From NCBI GenBank assembly GCA_943359705.1, contig CALRIB010000049.1:1-6044 (forward strand): a stretch of DNA of 6,044 bases. Direction: 5' to 3'. A model generated the notes under the pieces. It did no database searches, was not told the origin of the DNA, and worked only from the letters and a program-made list of their open reading frames with translations. The translations under genes and the position numbers were made by a program. Below, in pieces: positions 1 to 5,502 of this stretch (positions are counted from its first letter, which is position 1; each line of letters starts with the position of its first letter). The DNA comes from Candidatus Nomurabacteria bacterium. GTDB taxonomy: Bacteria; Patescibacteriota; Minisyncoccia; Phycocordibacterales; UBA2100.

Positions 1-381
1 TACCTGCTGTATGGCCCGTCGGTCGTTAGCATGAACGTCGGGAAAACGATCGCGGCCACGAGTACGAGCGAGACAACTGGCGTCCCCACCGTCCCGAGCG
101 TTACGGTCGTACCGAGCGTCCCGTCGCCCGTTGATTCCGCCGCGGGCGCTTTCTTCTCCTGCTCAAACGGCAAGTCACTCAAGGCGGATTTCAAGAACAG
201 TTCGGTAGCACTCACGCTTTCCGACGGTCGCGCGATGATTTTGCCGCACGCGCTTTCGGCCGACGGAGCACGTTACGCCAATGCGGATGAAAGTTTCGTC
301 TTTTGGAACGTAGGCAACACCGCATTTATCGAAGAGGCCGGCACACGTACGTACGACGGTTGCTCCACGAGCGCGCAGTAG
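1..381 (+). CDS. MliC-domain protein (putative lysozyme inhibitor), 5' end outside window
   Basis: The frame is open from base 1 through a first in-window ATG at 31 to a TAG stop at 379-381, so the gene very probably begins upstream and 31 need not be the true start. Counting from the ATG at 31, residues 1-40 are a Thr/Ser/Pro/Val-rich linker and residues 41-111 match the MliC family (membrane-bound inhibitor of C-type lysozyme). They hold the first Cys (FFSCSNG, Cys44), the SASGxRY-like signature as LSADGARY (75-82), the FW-x-x-G stretch (FVFWNVG, 89-95) and the closing Cys (YDGC, Cys111). The two cysteines are placed for the fold's disulfide. In characterised homologues the SxSG/RY region enters the lysozyme active site. 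The linker and the YLLYGPS residues at the window edge suggest a membrane anchor just upstream, with the domain outside the cytoplasmic membrane; this is inference. No terminator follows before lysS. Confidence 0.75.
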   Translation, partial: YLLYGPSVVSMNVGKTIAATSTSETTGVPTVPSVTVVPSVPSPVDSAAGAFFSCSNGKSLKADFKNSSVALTLSDGRAMILPHALSADGARYANADESFVFWNVGNTAFIEEAGTRTYDGCSTSAQ

Positions 382-406
382 CACCACTCCCGTTTCCTCG
401 CATATT

Positions 407-415
407 TGCTATCAT
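407..415 (+). promoter_or_regulatory. Candidate extended -10 promoter for lysS
   Basis: TG-C-TATCAT matches the extended -10 form (TGN followed by a TATAAT-like hexamer, 5 of 6). Its last base lies 10 nt before the lysS ATG at 426, so transcription would start at about 421-423, leaving almost no 5' leader. No convincing -35 hexamer lies 16-18 nt upstream, which is acceptable for an extended -10 promoter. There is no SD sequence in the short gap, consistent with a leaderless or near-leaderless mRNA. The same arrangement recurs before tyrS. Not experimentally supported. Confidence 0.45.
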
Positions 416-425
416 TCGCATCATC

Positions 426-1877
426 ATGAGCGAAGCGGACATTCGGGCTGAACGGCTCAAAAAACTGGAACTACTGAAAGCGGCCGGGATGGAAGCGTAT
501 CCTGCAAGCACCGGGCGCGACACGGATATCAGCCATTTCGTCGGTCATTTTGACAGCCTGGAGGCAAGCGCGAAGCCGCTGACGCTCGCCGGCAGGGTGA
601 TGTCCCTTCGCGGGCAAGGCGGAATAATGTTTGCAGATGTTTTCGACGGTACCGGACGCGTGCAAGCCGTCCTTCAGGCGGAAAGCGTGAAGGACATAGA
701 ATTGTTCGAGAAAACCGCCGACGCCGGTGATTTTCTGGAGTTTTCCGGCTCGGCGTTTAAGACGAAGCGCGGTCAGCCGTCGCTTAAAGTCAGCCGCTGG
801 AAGATGCTTTCGAAGTCCCTTTTACCGATTCCAACCGAACATTTCGGCATCAAGGACGAGGAAAAGAAGCTGCGCGAGCGGGAGATCGATATCTTGCTCA
901 ACCCTGAGACGAGAGCGATGTTTGAACGACGCTCGAAATTTTGGAATTCGGTTCGCCAATTCCTCGCGACACGAGGCTTTCTGGAAGTTGAAACTCCGGT
1001 ATTGGAAACTATGCCGGGGGGAGCCGACGCGCGGCCGTTCGTCACGCACCACAACGCGCTCGATATTGACGTCTATCTTCGCATCTCCGCAGGCGAGCTT
1101 TGGCAGAAGCGCCTCCTTATTGCAGGATTTCCGAAAGTATTCGAGATAGGCCGCATCTTCCGCAACGAAGGTCAGTCGCGCGAGCACCTGCAGGACTACA
1201 CGCAATTGGAATCGTACGAGGCATTCAGCGACCTCAAGAAAGGCGGTGACTTCGTCAAAGAACTGTATCGACACATCGTGAAGGAGGTCTACGGCAAGTA
1301 CTCCTTCGAGATTCATGGTCACACGGTGGATTTTGCGGAGGAGTGGGGCGTCGTCGATTTCTGCGCGGCCACTAAGAAGGAATTCGGTATCGACCCGCTT
1401 TCCTGCACCGAAGACGAGGCTATTCAAGCCGTCCGCGATGCCAAAATAGAAGTCGGGGAAAAACTCAACAAAGCCCGTGCTATCGACCACCTATGGAAGT
1501 CGATTCGCAAGACTATTTCCGGCCCCGCATTTCTCGTCGGCGTGCCGGTCTTTCTCGAGCCGCTGGCAAAGCGCTTCGCCGGCAATCCGGAGACCGTCGA
1601 GCGTTTGCAGGTCATAATCGCGGGAAGCGAGGTGGGAAAAGGCTTCAGCGAGCTCAACGACCCGCAAGACCAACGTGCTCGCTTTGAAGAACAGCAGAAG
1701 CTACGCGAAGCAGGGGACGACGAGGCGCAGCGGCTCGATCTCGACTACGTCCGTGCCATGGAATACGGCATGCCGCCCGCCTTCGGTTTCGGCGTTTCCG
1801 AGCGCCTCTTCGCCTTTCTCGAAAACAAACCCGCCCACGAAGCGCAGCTCTTTCCCTTGCTCCGGCCGAAGATGTAA
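426..1877 (+). CDS. lysS: Lysyl-tRNA synthetase, class II (LysRS)
   Basis: Charges tRNA-Lys with lysine in the cytoplasm; 483 residues, close to the usual bacterial length of about 490-510. The ATG at 426 is chosen because the family's N-terminal helix (MSEADIRAERLKKLELLKAAG) begins there; the 41 codons upstream in frame overlap the previous gene and are basic and non-homologous. An OB-fold anticodon-binding domain spans about 53-130 (GRVMSLRGQGGIMFADVFDG). The class II catalytic domain follows: motif 1 near 185-205 (FLEVETP, PGGADARPF), motif 2 at 236-249 (PKVFEIGRIFRNEG), the lysine-site segment GFSELNDP at 406-413 and motif 3 near 453-465 (GFGVSERLFAFLE). Several conserved spots deviate. 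The usual RHNPEFT after motif 2 is EHLQDYT, the Asn before GFSEL is Lys405, and motif 3 reads GVSERL rather than GIGIDRL. The frame is intact, so this looks like a divergent but working enzyme. First gene of a likely operon with the permease 13 nt downstream. Confidence 0.96.
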   Translation: MSEADIRAERLKKLELLKAAGMEAYPASTGRDTDISHFVGHFDSLEASAKPLTLAGRVMSLRGQGGIMFADVFDGTGRVQAVLQAESVKDIELFEKTADAGDFLEFSGSAFKTKRGQPSLKVSRWKMLSKSLLPIPTEHFGIKDEEKKLREREIDILLNPETRAMFERRSKFWNSVRQFLATRGFLEVETPVLETMPGGADARPFVTHHNALDIDVYLRISAGELWQKRLLIAGFPKVFEIGRIFRNEGQSREHLQDYTQLESYEAFSDLKKGGDFVKELYRHIVKEVYGKYSFEIHGHTVDFAEEWGVVDFCAATKKEFGIDPLSCTEDEAIQAVRDAKIEVGEKLNKARAIDHLWKSIRKTISGPAFLVGVPVFLEPLAKRFAGNPETVERLQVIIAGSEVGKGFSELNDPQDQRARFEEQQKLREAGDDEAQRLDLDYVRAMEYGMPPAFGFGVSERLFAFLENKPAHEAQLFPLLRPKM

Positions 1878-1890
1878 GTAGACTGCTCCT

Positions 1891-2793
1891 ATGCCCGGAC
1901 CCCTATTGATATTCATCGCCGCCATCCTGTGGGGCTTGGACGGGATTCTCCGCCGCACCCTTTTCACCCTTCCGCCCATCACCATCGTTTTCTACGAACA
2001 CCTCATCGGCGCAATACTTATCTTCCCGTTCTTCTGGCAGGCCTGGAAGACGCAGAAATTGACTCCGCGGGAGTGGAGCGCGATGGGTACCGTGGCTCTT
2101 TTCTCGGGAGTTATCGGCACACTTTTCTTCACCGCAGCTCTTCTCCAGGTCAACTTCATCCCGTTCTCTGTTGTATTCCTCATTCAAAAACTTCAGCCGA
2201 TTTTCGCCATTCTCATGGGCGCCATCGTTCTCGGCGAACGTGTCTCTAAACGGTTCGCTCTCTGGGCGGGTCTCGCACTCGTCGCAGGATATTTCGTCAC
2301 CTTCCCGAACGGCATGGTAAACACCGGTGCCAGTGGCGCGTATATCGCGGCCGCCGTCTACGCGTTTCTCGCCGCGGTGTGCTGGGGCTCCTCTACGTCG
2401 CTCTCACGCTACGTGTTGCTGCGTCACTCGAACACGTTCGTCACGGGATTGCGCTTCATGATTACCGTTCCCATCGCATTACTTTTTGTGTTTGGGCTTG
2501 GCGCACTGCCTTCGCTCGGCGCGATAAGCGGTATGCAGCTTGCGACGCTCGTGGCCATCGCATTCTCGACCGGTATGGTCGCACTGTGGGTCTACTACAA
2601 GGGCCTCTCCACGACGCCGGTCGCGATTTCAGCGATTGTTGAGCTTGCGTTCCCGATGACCGCCGTCCTCATCGACTTCTTCCTGTACGGCACCACGCTC
2701 GCCGCAAGCCAATACGTCGCCGCCGTCGTGCTCTTGTTCGCGATGTACCGGGTTTCTCGGCTTAGTTCCGCTTCGCCAACATCAACAACGTAG
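1891..2793 (+). CDS. EamA/DMT-family permease
   Basis: An integral membrane protein of 300 residues, the typical length for the drug/metabolite transporter superfamily. It shows two EamA repeats, about 3-138 and 150-290, each with around five hydrophobic segments, giving about ten predicted membrane helices. The first starts at the N-terminus (LLIFIAAILWGLDGI). The repeat-end signature is clear in the first half (LQPIFAILMGAIVLGERVS) and weaker in the second (VELAFPMTAVLIDFFLYGTT). Members export or import amino acids, nucleotides or other small metabolites; the sequence does not tell which substrate this one carries. The ATG at 1891 sets the first helix at the N-terminus as expected. No SD is visible: the bases before it read CTCCT, the opposite of an SD. 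It is 13 nt after lysS and 4 nt before msrA, so probably co-transcribed. A TAGACT hexamer 6 nt before the ATG could be an internal leaderless promoter. Confidence 0.9.
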   Translation: MPGPLLIFIAAILWGLDGILRRTLFTLPPITIVFYEHLIGAILIFPFFWQAWKTQKLTPREWSAMGTVALFSGVIGTLFFTAALLQVNFIPFSVVFLIQKLQPIFAILMGAIVLGERVSKRFALWAGLALVAGYFVTFPNGMVNTGASGAYIAAAVYAFLAAVCWGSSTSLSRYVLLRHSNTFVTGLRFMITVPIALLFVFGLGALPSLGAISGMQLATLVAIAFSTGMVALWVYYKGLSTTPVAISAIVELAFPMTAVLIDFFLYGTTLAASQYVAAVVLLFAMYRVSRLSSASPTSTT

Positions 2794-2797
2794 TCCT

Positions 2798-3340
2798 ATG
2801 AAGACCGCTGTCTTTGGCGGGGGATGCTTTTGGTGTACGGAGGCTATTTTTCAAATGCTGAAGGGCGTGAACAAAGTGGAGTCGGGATATGCAGGCGGTT
2901 CGCGCGAAAATCCTTCATACGAGCAAGTCTCGAGCGGCAACACAGGGCACGCCGAGGTCATTCGCGTTACATATGACCCGGCAGTCATTACTTATGACGA
3001 CTTGCTCACCGTGTTCTTCGGCTCGCACGACCCGACTACGCCGAATCGCCAGGGCGCAGATGTGGGTGAGCAATATCGCTCTGTGATTTTCTATGACACC
3101 GAGGAAGAAAAGGCAGTCGCTGAAAAAATAATCAAGGAAGTGGATGAAAGTCTCAAGGACGGCACACGCGTCGTCACGCAGGTACTCCCACTCGATAAAT
3201 TCTTTCCGGCTGAGTCGTATCACCAGAACTATTTCAAATCCAACACTTCTGCTCCGTATTGCCAGGTTGTCATAGAGCCGAAAATAGAAAAGGTAAAAAA
3301 GCGTTTTGCCGAGCTCGTCAAACAGGATGAAGCGCACTGA
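2798..3340 (+). CDS. msrA: Peptide-methionine (S)-S-oxide reductase MsrA
   Basis: Reduces the S form of methionine sulfoxide in proteins and free methionine back to methionine, with electrons usually from thioredoxin. The 180-residue protein is full length and single-domain. The catalytic motif GCFWC lies at 9-13, with nucleophile Cys10. Further conserved family stretches are GYAGG (30-34), GHAEVIRVTYDP (50-61), the HDPTTPNRQGADVGEQYRS block (77-95) and YHQNY (141-145). Cys155, in APYCQVVIEPK, is the probable resolving cysteine. The family's N-terminal strand begins right at the ATG, so this is the minimal cytosolic form without a signal peptide. No MsrB domain is fused and none is seen nearby. 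The start is 4 nt after the permease stop without an SD, suggesting translational coupling; the 3' end overlaps the metallopeptidase by 14 nt. Confidence 0.96.
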   Translation: MKTAVFGGGCFWCTEAIFQMLKGVNKVESGYAGGSRENPSYEQVSSGNTGHAEVIRVTYDPAVITYDDLLTVFFGSHDPTTPNRQGADVGEQYRSVIFYDTEEEKAVAEKIIKEVDESLKDGTRVVTQVLPLDKFFPAESYHQNYFKSNTSAPYCQVVIEPKIEKVKKRFAELVKQDEAH

Positions 3341-3716
3341 ATTTGAAAAGCTCGCCGCCGAAGGATTCGAACGCCTGCCGGCGTGGGTGCGCGAGAAAAT
3401 AAAGAACGTCGCGCTGCTTGTAGAGGACGAGCCCTCAGATGAGGACCGTGAAATGCAGGGACTCTCCGACGACGAAACACTTCTTGGTTTGTATAAAGGC
3501 ATTCCGCTCACAGAGCGAGGGGAAAATTATGGCGTCGGCGCCACGATGCCCGACACTATTACCCTGTACCAATTTCCGATAGAGGACGCGGCGGAGGAAG
3601 ACAAGAAGGACGTCCGGGATGTCATTGCCGAGACCATTTGGCACGAATTTGCGCACCATTTCGGCATGGATGAGGGGGAGGTTCAGGCTCGGGAGCGACA
3701 ACGGGAAGGCCTTTAG
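3327..3716 (+). CDS. Minigluzincin-type metallopeptidase family protein (zincin-like, PF06262 type)
   Basis: A small putative zinc metallopeptidase of 129 residues. It matches the family of short zincin-like proteins with the layout FExL..ALxxLP near the N-terminus (here FEKLAAEGFERLP), NVALLVEDEPS (28-37), LLGLYKGIPLTER (52-64), MPDTITLYQFPIE (74-86) and the zinc motif HEFAHHFGMDE (106-116). His106 and His110 are likely zinc ligands and Glu107 the general base. The cellular substrate is unknown for the family. The ATG at 3327 is chosen over the in-frame ATG at 3306, which would add seven residues outside the conserved region; it overlaps msrA by 14 nt, as expected for a coupled gene. The last codons (3691-3716) form the left arm of a large inverted repeat, so the charged tail ARERQREGL may be shaped by that structure. 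Last gene of the run that starts at lysS. Confidence 0.87.
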   Translation: MKRTEFEKLAAEGFERLPAWVREKIKNVALLVEDEPSDEDREMQGLSDDETLLGLYKGIPLTERGENYGVGATMPDTITLYQFPIEDAAEEDKKDVRDVIAETIWHEFAHHFGMDEGEVQARERQREGL

Positions 3717-3802
3717 GGTCAGGTATTTTTCTGCAGAAAAATCCTTCCCGCTCGCGCCGTCGCGCTCCGCAAGACCCTAAAAACCTTCCCGCCGCCGCTC
3801 CC
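3691..3802 (+). repeat. Long imperfect inverted repeat (30-nt arms, 52-nt loop) at the metallopeptidase end / tyrS upstream region
   Basis: The left arm is 3691-3720 and the right arm 3773-3802. Aligning one arm with the reverse complement of the other gives 25 matches in 30 with no gaps. The core is TTTAGGGTC (3712-3720) against GACCCTAAA (3773-3781), then CGGGAAGG (3702-3709) against CCTTCCCG (3784-3791), then GGGAGCG (3691-3697) against CGCTCCC (3796-3802). All five mismatches are A-C in the + strand, so in RNA copied from the minus strand each would be a G-U pair and the whole 30-bp stem would close. The loop 3721-3772 holds a perfect palindrome and a partial copy of the right arm. No T-run follows, so it is not a classical terminator. 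It may be a REP/MITE-like element, an RNA-stabilising 3' structure, or a regulatory leader for tyrS; the sequence alone does not decide. Confidence 0.8.
3725..3742 (+). repeat. Perfect 18-bp palindrome inside the inverted-repeat loop
   Basis: ATTTTTCTGCAGAAAAAT is its own reverse complement. As RNA it would form a 7-bp stem (ATTTTTC with GAAAAAT) with a TGCA loop, extended by AGG 3721-3723 with CCT 3743-3745 around a bulged T3724. The stem is A/T-rich and not followed by a T-run, so it is a poor intrinsic terminator. It could be a protein-binding operator or the tip of the larger hairpin. Confidence 0.7.
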
Positions 3803-3808
3803 TCTCCA

Positions 3809-3817
3809 TGGTATAGT
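3809..3817 (+). promoter_or_regulatory. Candidate extended -10 promoter for tyrS
   Basis: TG-G-TATAGT is an extended -10 element (hexamer 5 of 6 to TATAAT). It ends 11 nt before the tyrS ATG at 3829, nearly the same spacing as at lysS, implying a leader of only a few bases. It lies 6 nt downstream of the right arm of the inverted repeat, so that structure would be upstream DNA rather than part of the mRNA if this promoter is used. No T-box features (such as the conserved T-box sequence or an intrinsic antiterminator) were seen. Confidence 0.5.
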
Positions 3818-3828
3818 GGTTGGTAAAT

Positions 3829-5076
3829 ATGGCTAAGCTGTCGGAAATACTACGCTCCCGCGGCTACGTATACCAGCATTCGTCGGAAAAACTTGAAGAA
3901 ATTGCAGACGGGCCGAAGCGGACGGTGTACCTGGGTATCGATCCCACGGCCGACTCCATCCATGCCGGGAATTTGGCCGTCTATATGCTTTTGCGTCGCT
4001 TTGCCGATGCCGGTCACAAGGTCATTTTGCTTGTCGGCGGCGGCACAGGGCTCATCGGTGACCCTAAGCCGGATGCCGAGCGGACGCTCGCCGACACGGC
4101 AACGATTGAGGCGCGCTCCGAGAAACTCAAAGCGCAGGCGGAGAAATTGCTCGGAGGTATTAAAGTAGAAATGGTCAACAACGCTGATTGGCTGGCAAAA
4201 CAAAATCTCATCGAGTTTCTTCGCGATATCGGCAAGCACTTTACGGTCAACGCACTCATCAAGAAGGATGCGATAAGCGCGCGCATGAAAAGCGAGGACG
4301 GTATTTCATACGCAGAATTCTCATACCCGCTCTTGCAAGCCTACGACTACTGGCACCTCAATAGGGAATACGGCTGCGACGTGCAAATCGGCGCCTCTGA
4401 CCAGTGGGGAAATATCGTCGCGGGTGTGGACCTCATTCGACGAAAAGAAAACAAGACAGTCTACGCGCTCACTATGCCCCTCATCACCGACAAGGCGACC
4501 GGAAAAAAGTTCGGCAAGACCGAAGGCAACGCTGTGTGGCTCGACTCCGCATTGACCACGCCGTATGAGTTCTATCAGTTTTGGCTGAACACAAGCGACG
4601 AAAACGCGGAGAGCTATCTCAATCTCTTTACGCTACTGTCCGAAATGGAAATCCCTGCGGTCATGGAATTGCATAAGCGCGACCCAAAGGAGCGCCACGC
4701 GCAAAAAACTCTTGCGCGAGAAGTAACGACGCTTGTCCATGGTGCGGACGAAGCGACTAACGCGGAAAAAATTTCCGATGCGCTATTCGGCCAGGGCGAC
4801 ATTTCAGAGCTCGATGCCGCTTCACTCGGCATTCTCAGGAAGGCTGCGCCTTCATACGAAATTAAAGTAGGCGCAAGTATTATTGATGCACTTGTGGGCG
4901 CACAGCTCGCAAGTTCCAAGAGAGAGGCGCGCCAATTTCTCGCGGACAAAGCGGTTAATTTGAACGGAGAAACTACCACCGATGAGAAGCGGAAGCTTCA
5001 AGCGGCGGATTTTCATAAAGGTATCGCGCTTCTAAAGCGCGGCAAAAAGAGTGTCTGCGTGTTGACACTTGCATAA
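3829..5076 (+). CDS. tyrS: Tyrosyl-tRNA synthetase (TyrRS)
   Basis: Charges tRNA-Tyr with tyrosine in the cytoplasm; class I synthetase of 415 residues, the usual bacterial length. The Rossmann catalytic domain starts with YLGIDPTADSIHAGNL (34-49), where HAGN is the HIGH motif, followed by LVGGGTGLIGDP (68-79). The tyrosine-site and dimer-region motifs YAEFSYPLLQAYDY (161-174) and VQIGASDQWGN (185-195) follow. KFGKTEGNAVWLD (227-239) is the KMSKS-loop equivalent typical of bacterial TyrRS. The C-terminal S4 RNA-binding domain occupies about 348-412 (SKREARQFLADKAVNLNG). The ATG at 3829 is preferred over an in-frame TTG at 3820, because the TTG lies only 2 nt downstream of the proposed -10 box and would be untranscribed or at the very 5' end. 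No SD is visible. No terminator follows; the next promoter's -35 lies inside the last codons. Confidence 0.97.
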   Translation: MAKLSEILRSRGYVYQHSSEKLEEIADGPKRTVYLGIDPTADSIHAGNLAVYMLLRRFADAGHKVILLVGGGTGLIGDPKPDAERTLADTATIEARSEKLKAQAEKLLGGIKVEMVNNADWLAKQNLIEFLRDIGKHFTVNALIKKDAISARMKSEDGISYAEFSYPLLQAYDYWHLNREYGCDVQIGASDQWGNIVAGVDLIRRKENKTVYALTMPLITDKATGKKFGKTEGNAVWLDSALTTPYEFYQFWLNTSDENAESYLNLFTLLSEMEIPAVMELHKRDPKERHAQKTLAREVTTLVHGADEATNAEKISDALFGQGDISELDAASLGILRKAAPSYEIKVGASIIDALVGAQLASSKREARQFLADKAVNLNGETTTDEKRKLQAADFHKGIALLKRGKKSVCVLTLA

Positions 5077-5096
5077 TCCTGTTGTCGTCGTATAAT
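5062..5096 (+). promoter_or_regulatory. Promoter for the unrecognised gene at 5182
   Basis: A perfect -10 hexamer TATAAT sits at 5091-5096. An exact TTGACA sits at 5062-5067, but the spacer would be 23 nt, too long for ordinary sigma-70 contact. A weaker alternative -35, TTGCAT at 5069-5074, has a 16-nt spacer. Both lie at the very end of tyrS. Transcription would start near 5103 and leave a leader of about 80 nt before the ATG at 5182, unlike the leaderless arrangement proposed for the synthetase genes here. Confidence 0.6.
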
Positions 5097-5113
5097 ATTC
5101 GACAGCGTGCGAT

Positions 5114-5120
5114 AAGGAGG
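5114..5120 (+). promoter_or_regulatory. Orphan strong Shine-Dalgarno-like sequence AAGGAGG
   Basis: This is the best SD match noticed in the window, but no ATG, GTG or TTG lies 4-12 nt downstream in any frame. It can be drawn in the loop of a small hairpin: ACAG plus CG at 5102-5107 pair with CG plus CTGT at 5121-5127, with one bulged T. It sits about 10 nt after the predicted transcription start. The frame of the gene at 5182 is open from 5116 onward. Confidence 0.5.
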
Positions 5121-5181
5121 CGTCTGTAACGAGTACGTACGCGGTGTCAACCCCAACATCGTAGGAAATGGAGAACTGGAA

Positions 5182-5502
5182 ATGCCACTACCCAACCATA
5201 CTCGTATTGGCGGCATTAGTGCCGAGGATCGTGCCGCGGTTCGCTGTGCTGACGCTACCCATCCGCTGTTTGTTGTAAACCCCGATCCACGTCAATCTGT
5301 GGGCGGCGCGAGACGGCTTCAGCTCTGGTGCCCGCACTGCAGCGGAATCGCAAGTGGCGCGGGTCAGCAGCTGCAATCCGGCAACAACAACCAACAGCAG
5401 GGCGACCAGTCGGTCAACAAAGGCGGGCTGGATCGCGCGCCCGGCGAGCAGCAAGTGTTCGAGGGCGACAATCCGGCCGGAACCGTCCAGGCTAAAGCCT
5501 AG
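5182..5502 (+). CDS. Unrecognised 106-residue Gln/Asn/Gly-rich protein with CPHC motif
   Basis: Not recognised. The N-terminal half (1-58) looks globular and contains Cys22 and the pair Cys50/Cys53 in LWCPHCSG, which could be a single metal-binding knuckle or redox pair; with one CxxC only, neither is secure. Residues 59-106 are polar and low in hydrophobics (GQQLQSGNNNQQQGDQ), probably disordered. No signal peptide or membrane segment is present. Coding is supported by codon pattern (many purine-N-pyrimidine codons such as GGC, AAC, GAC, GTC), by an upstream promoter and by a strong terminator 41 nt after the stop. The ATG at 5182 has GGAG at 5170-5173, 8 nt before it. The frame is also open and coding-like back to 5116 (codons for VCNEYVRGVNPNIVGNGELE) but has no ordinary start codon there. 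Transcribed alone, between tyrS and uvrB. Confidence 0.65.
   Translation: MPLPNHTRIGGISAEDRAAVRCADATHPLFVVNPDPRQSVGGARRLQLWCPHCSGIASGAGQQLQSGNNNQQQGDQSVNKGGLDRAPGEQQVFEGDNPAGTVQAKA

Noticed and set aside
346..355. CGTACGTACG palindrome, with a similar GTACGTAC at 5133-5140
   Set aside because: Short, one copy is inside coding sequence, and such simple alternating palindromes are expected by chance.
303..425. Upstream extension of lysS to an ATG at 303
   Set aside because: Overlaps the MliC-domain gene by about 80 bases and gives a basic, non-homologous N-terminus; the ATG at 426 fits the family start and the promoter.
822..1490. 222-codon open frame on the minus strand inside lysS
   Set aside because: It lies wholly within the well-supported LysRS gene, has no family resemblance and is explained by the codon bias of the + strand gene.
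2915..3511. 198-codon minus-strand frame across msrA and the metallopeptidase
   Set aside because: Ser/Arg-rich shadow of two genes with clear catalytic motifs on the + strand.
3725..3802. Intrinsic terminator for the lysS operon
   Set aside because: The palindrome stem is A/T-rich and no T-run follows it or the right arm of the long repeat; termination here could only be by another mechanism.
3717..3828. T-box riboswitch or tRNA-Tyr-sensing leader for tyrS
   Set aside because: No conserved T-box sequence, specifier loop or terminator/antiterminator pair is visible, and the proposed promoter starts only a few bases before the ATG.
5168..5278. 36-codon frame from the ATG at 5168 giving a hydrophobic peptide (MENWKCHYPTILVLAALV start)
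   Set aside because: Overlaps the 5182 gene out of frame and has no clear SD of its own. A leader peptide cannot be excluded, but nothing supports it.
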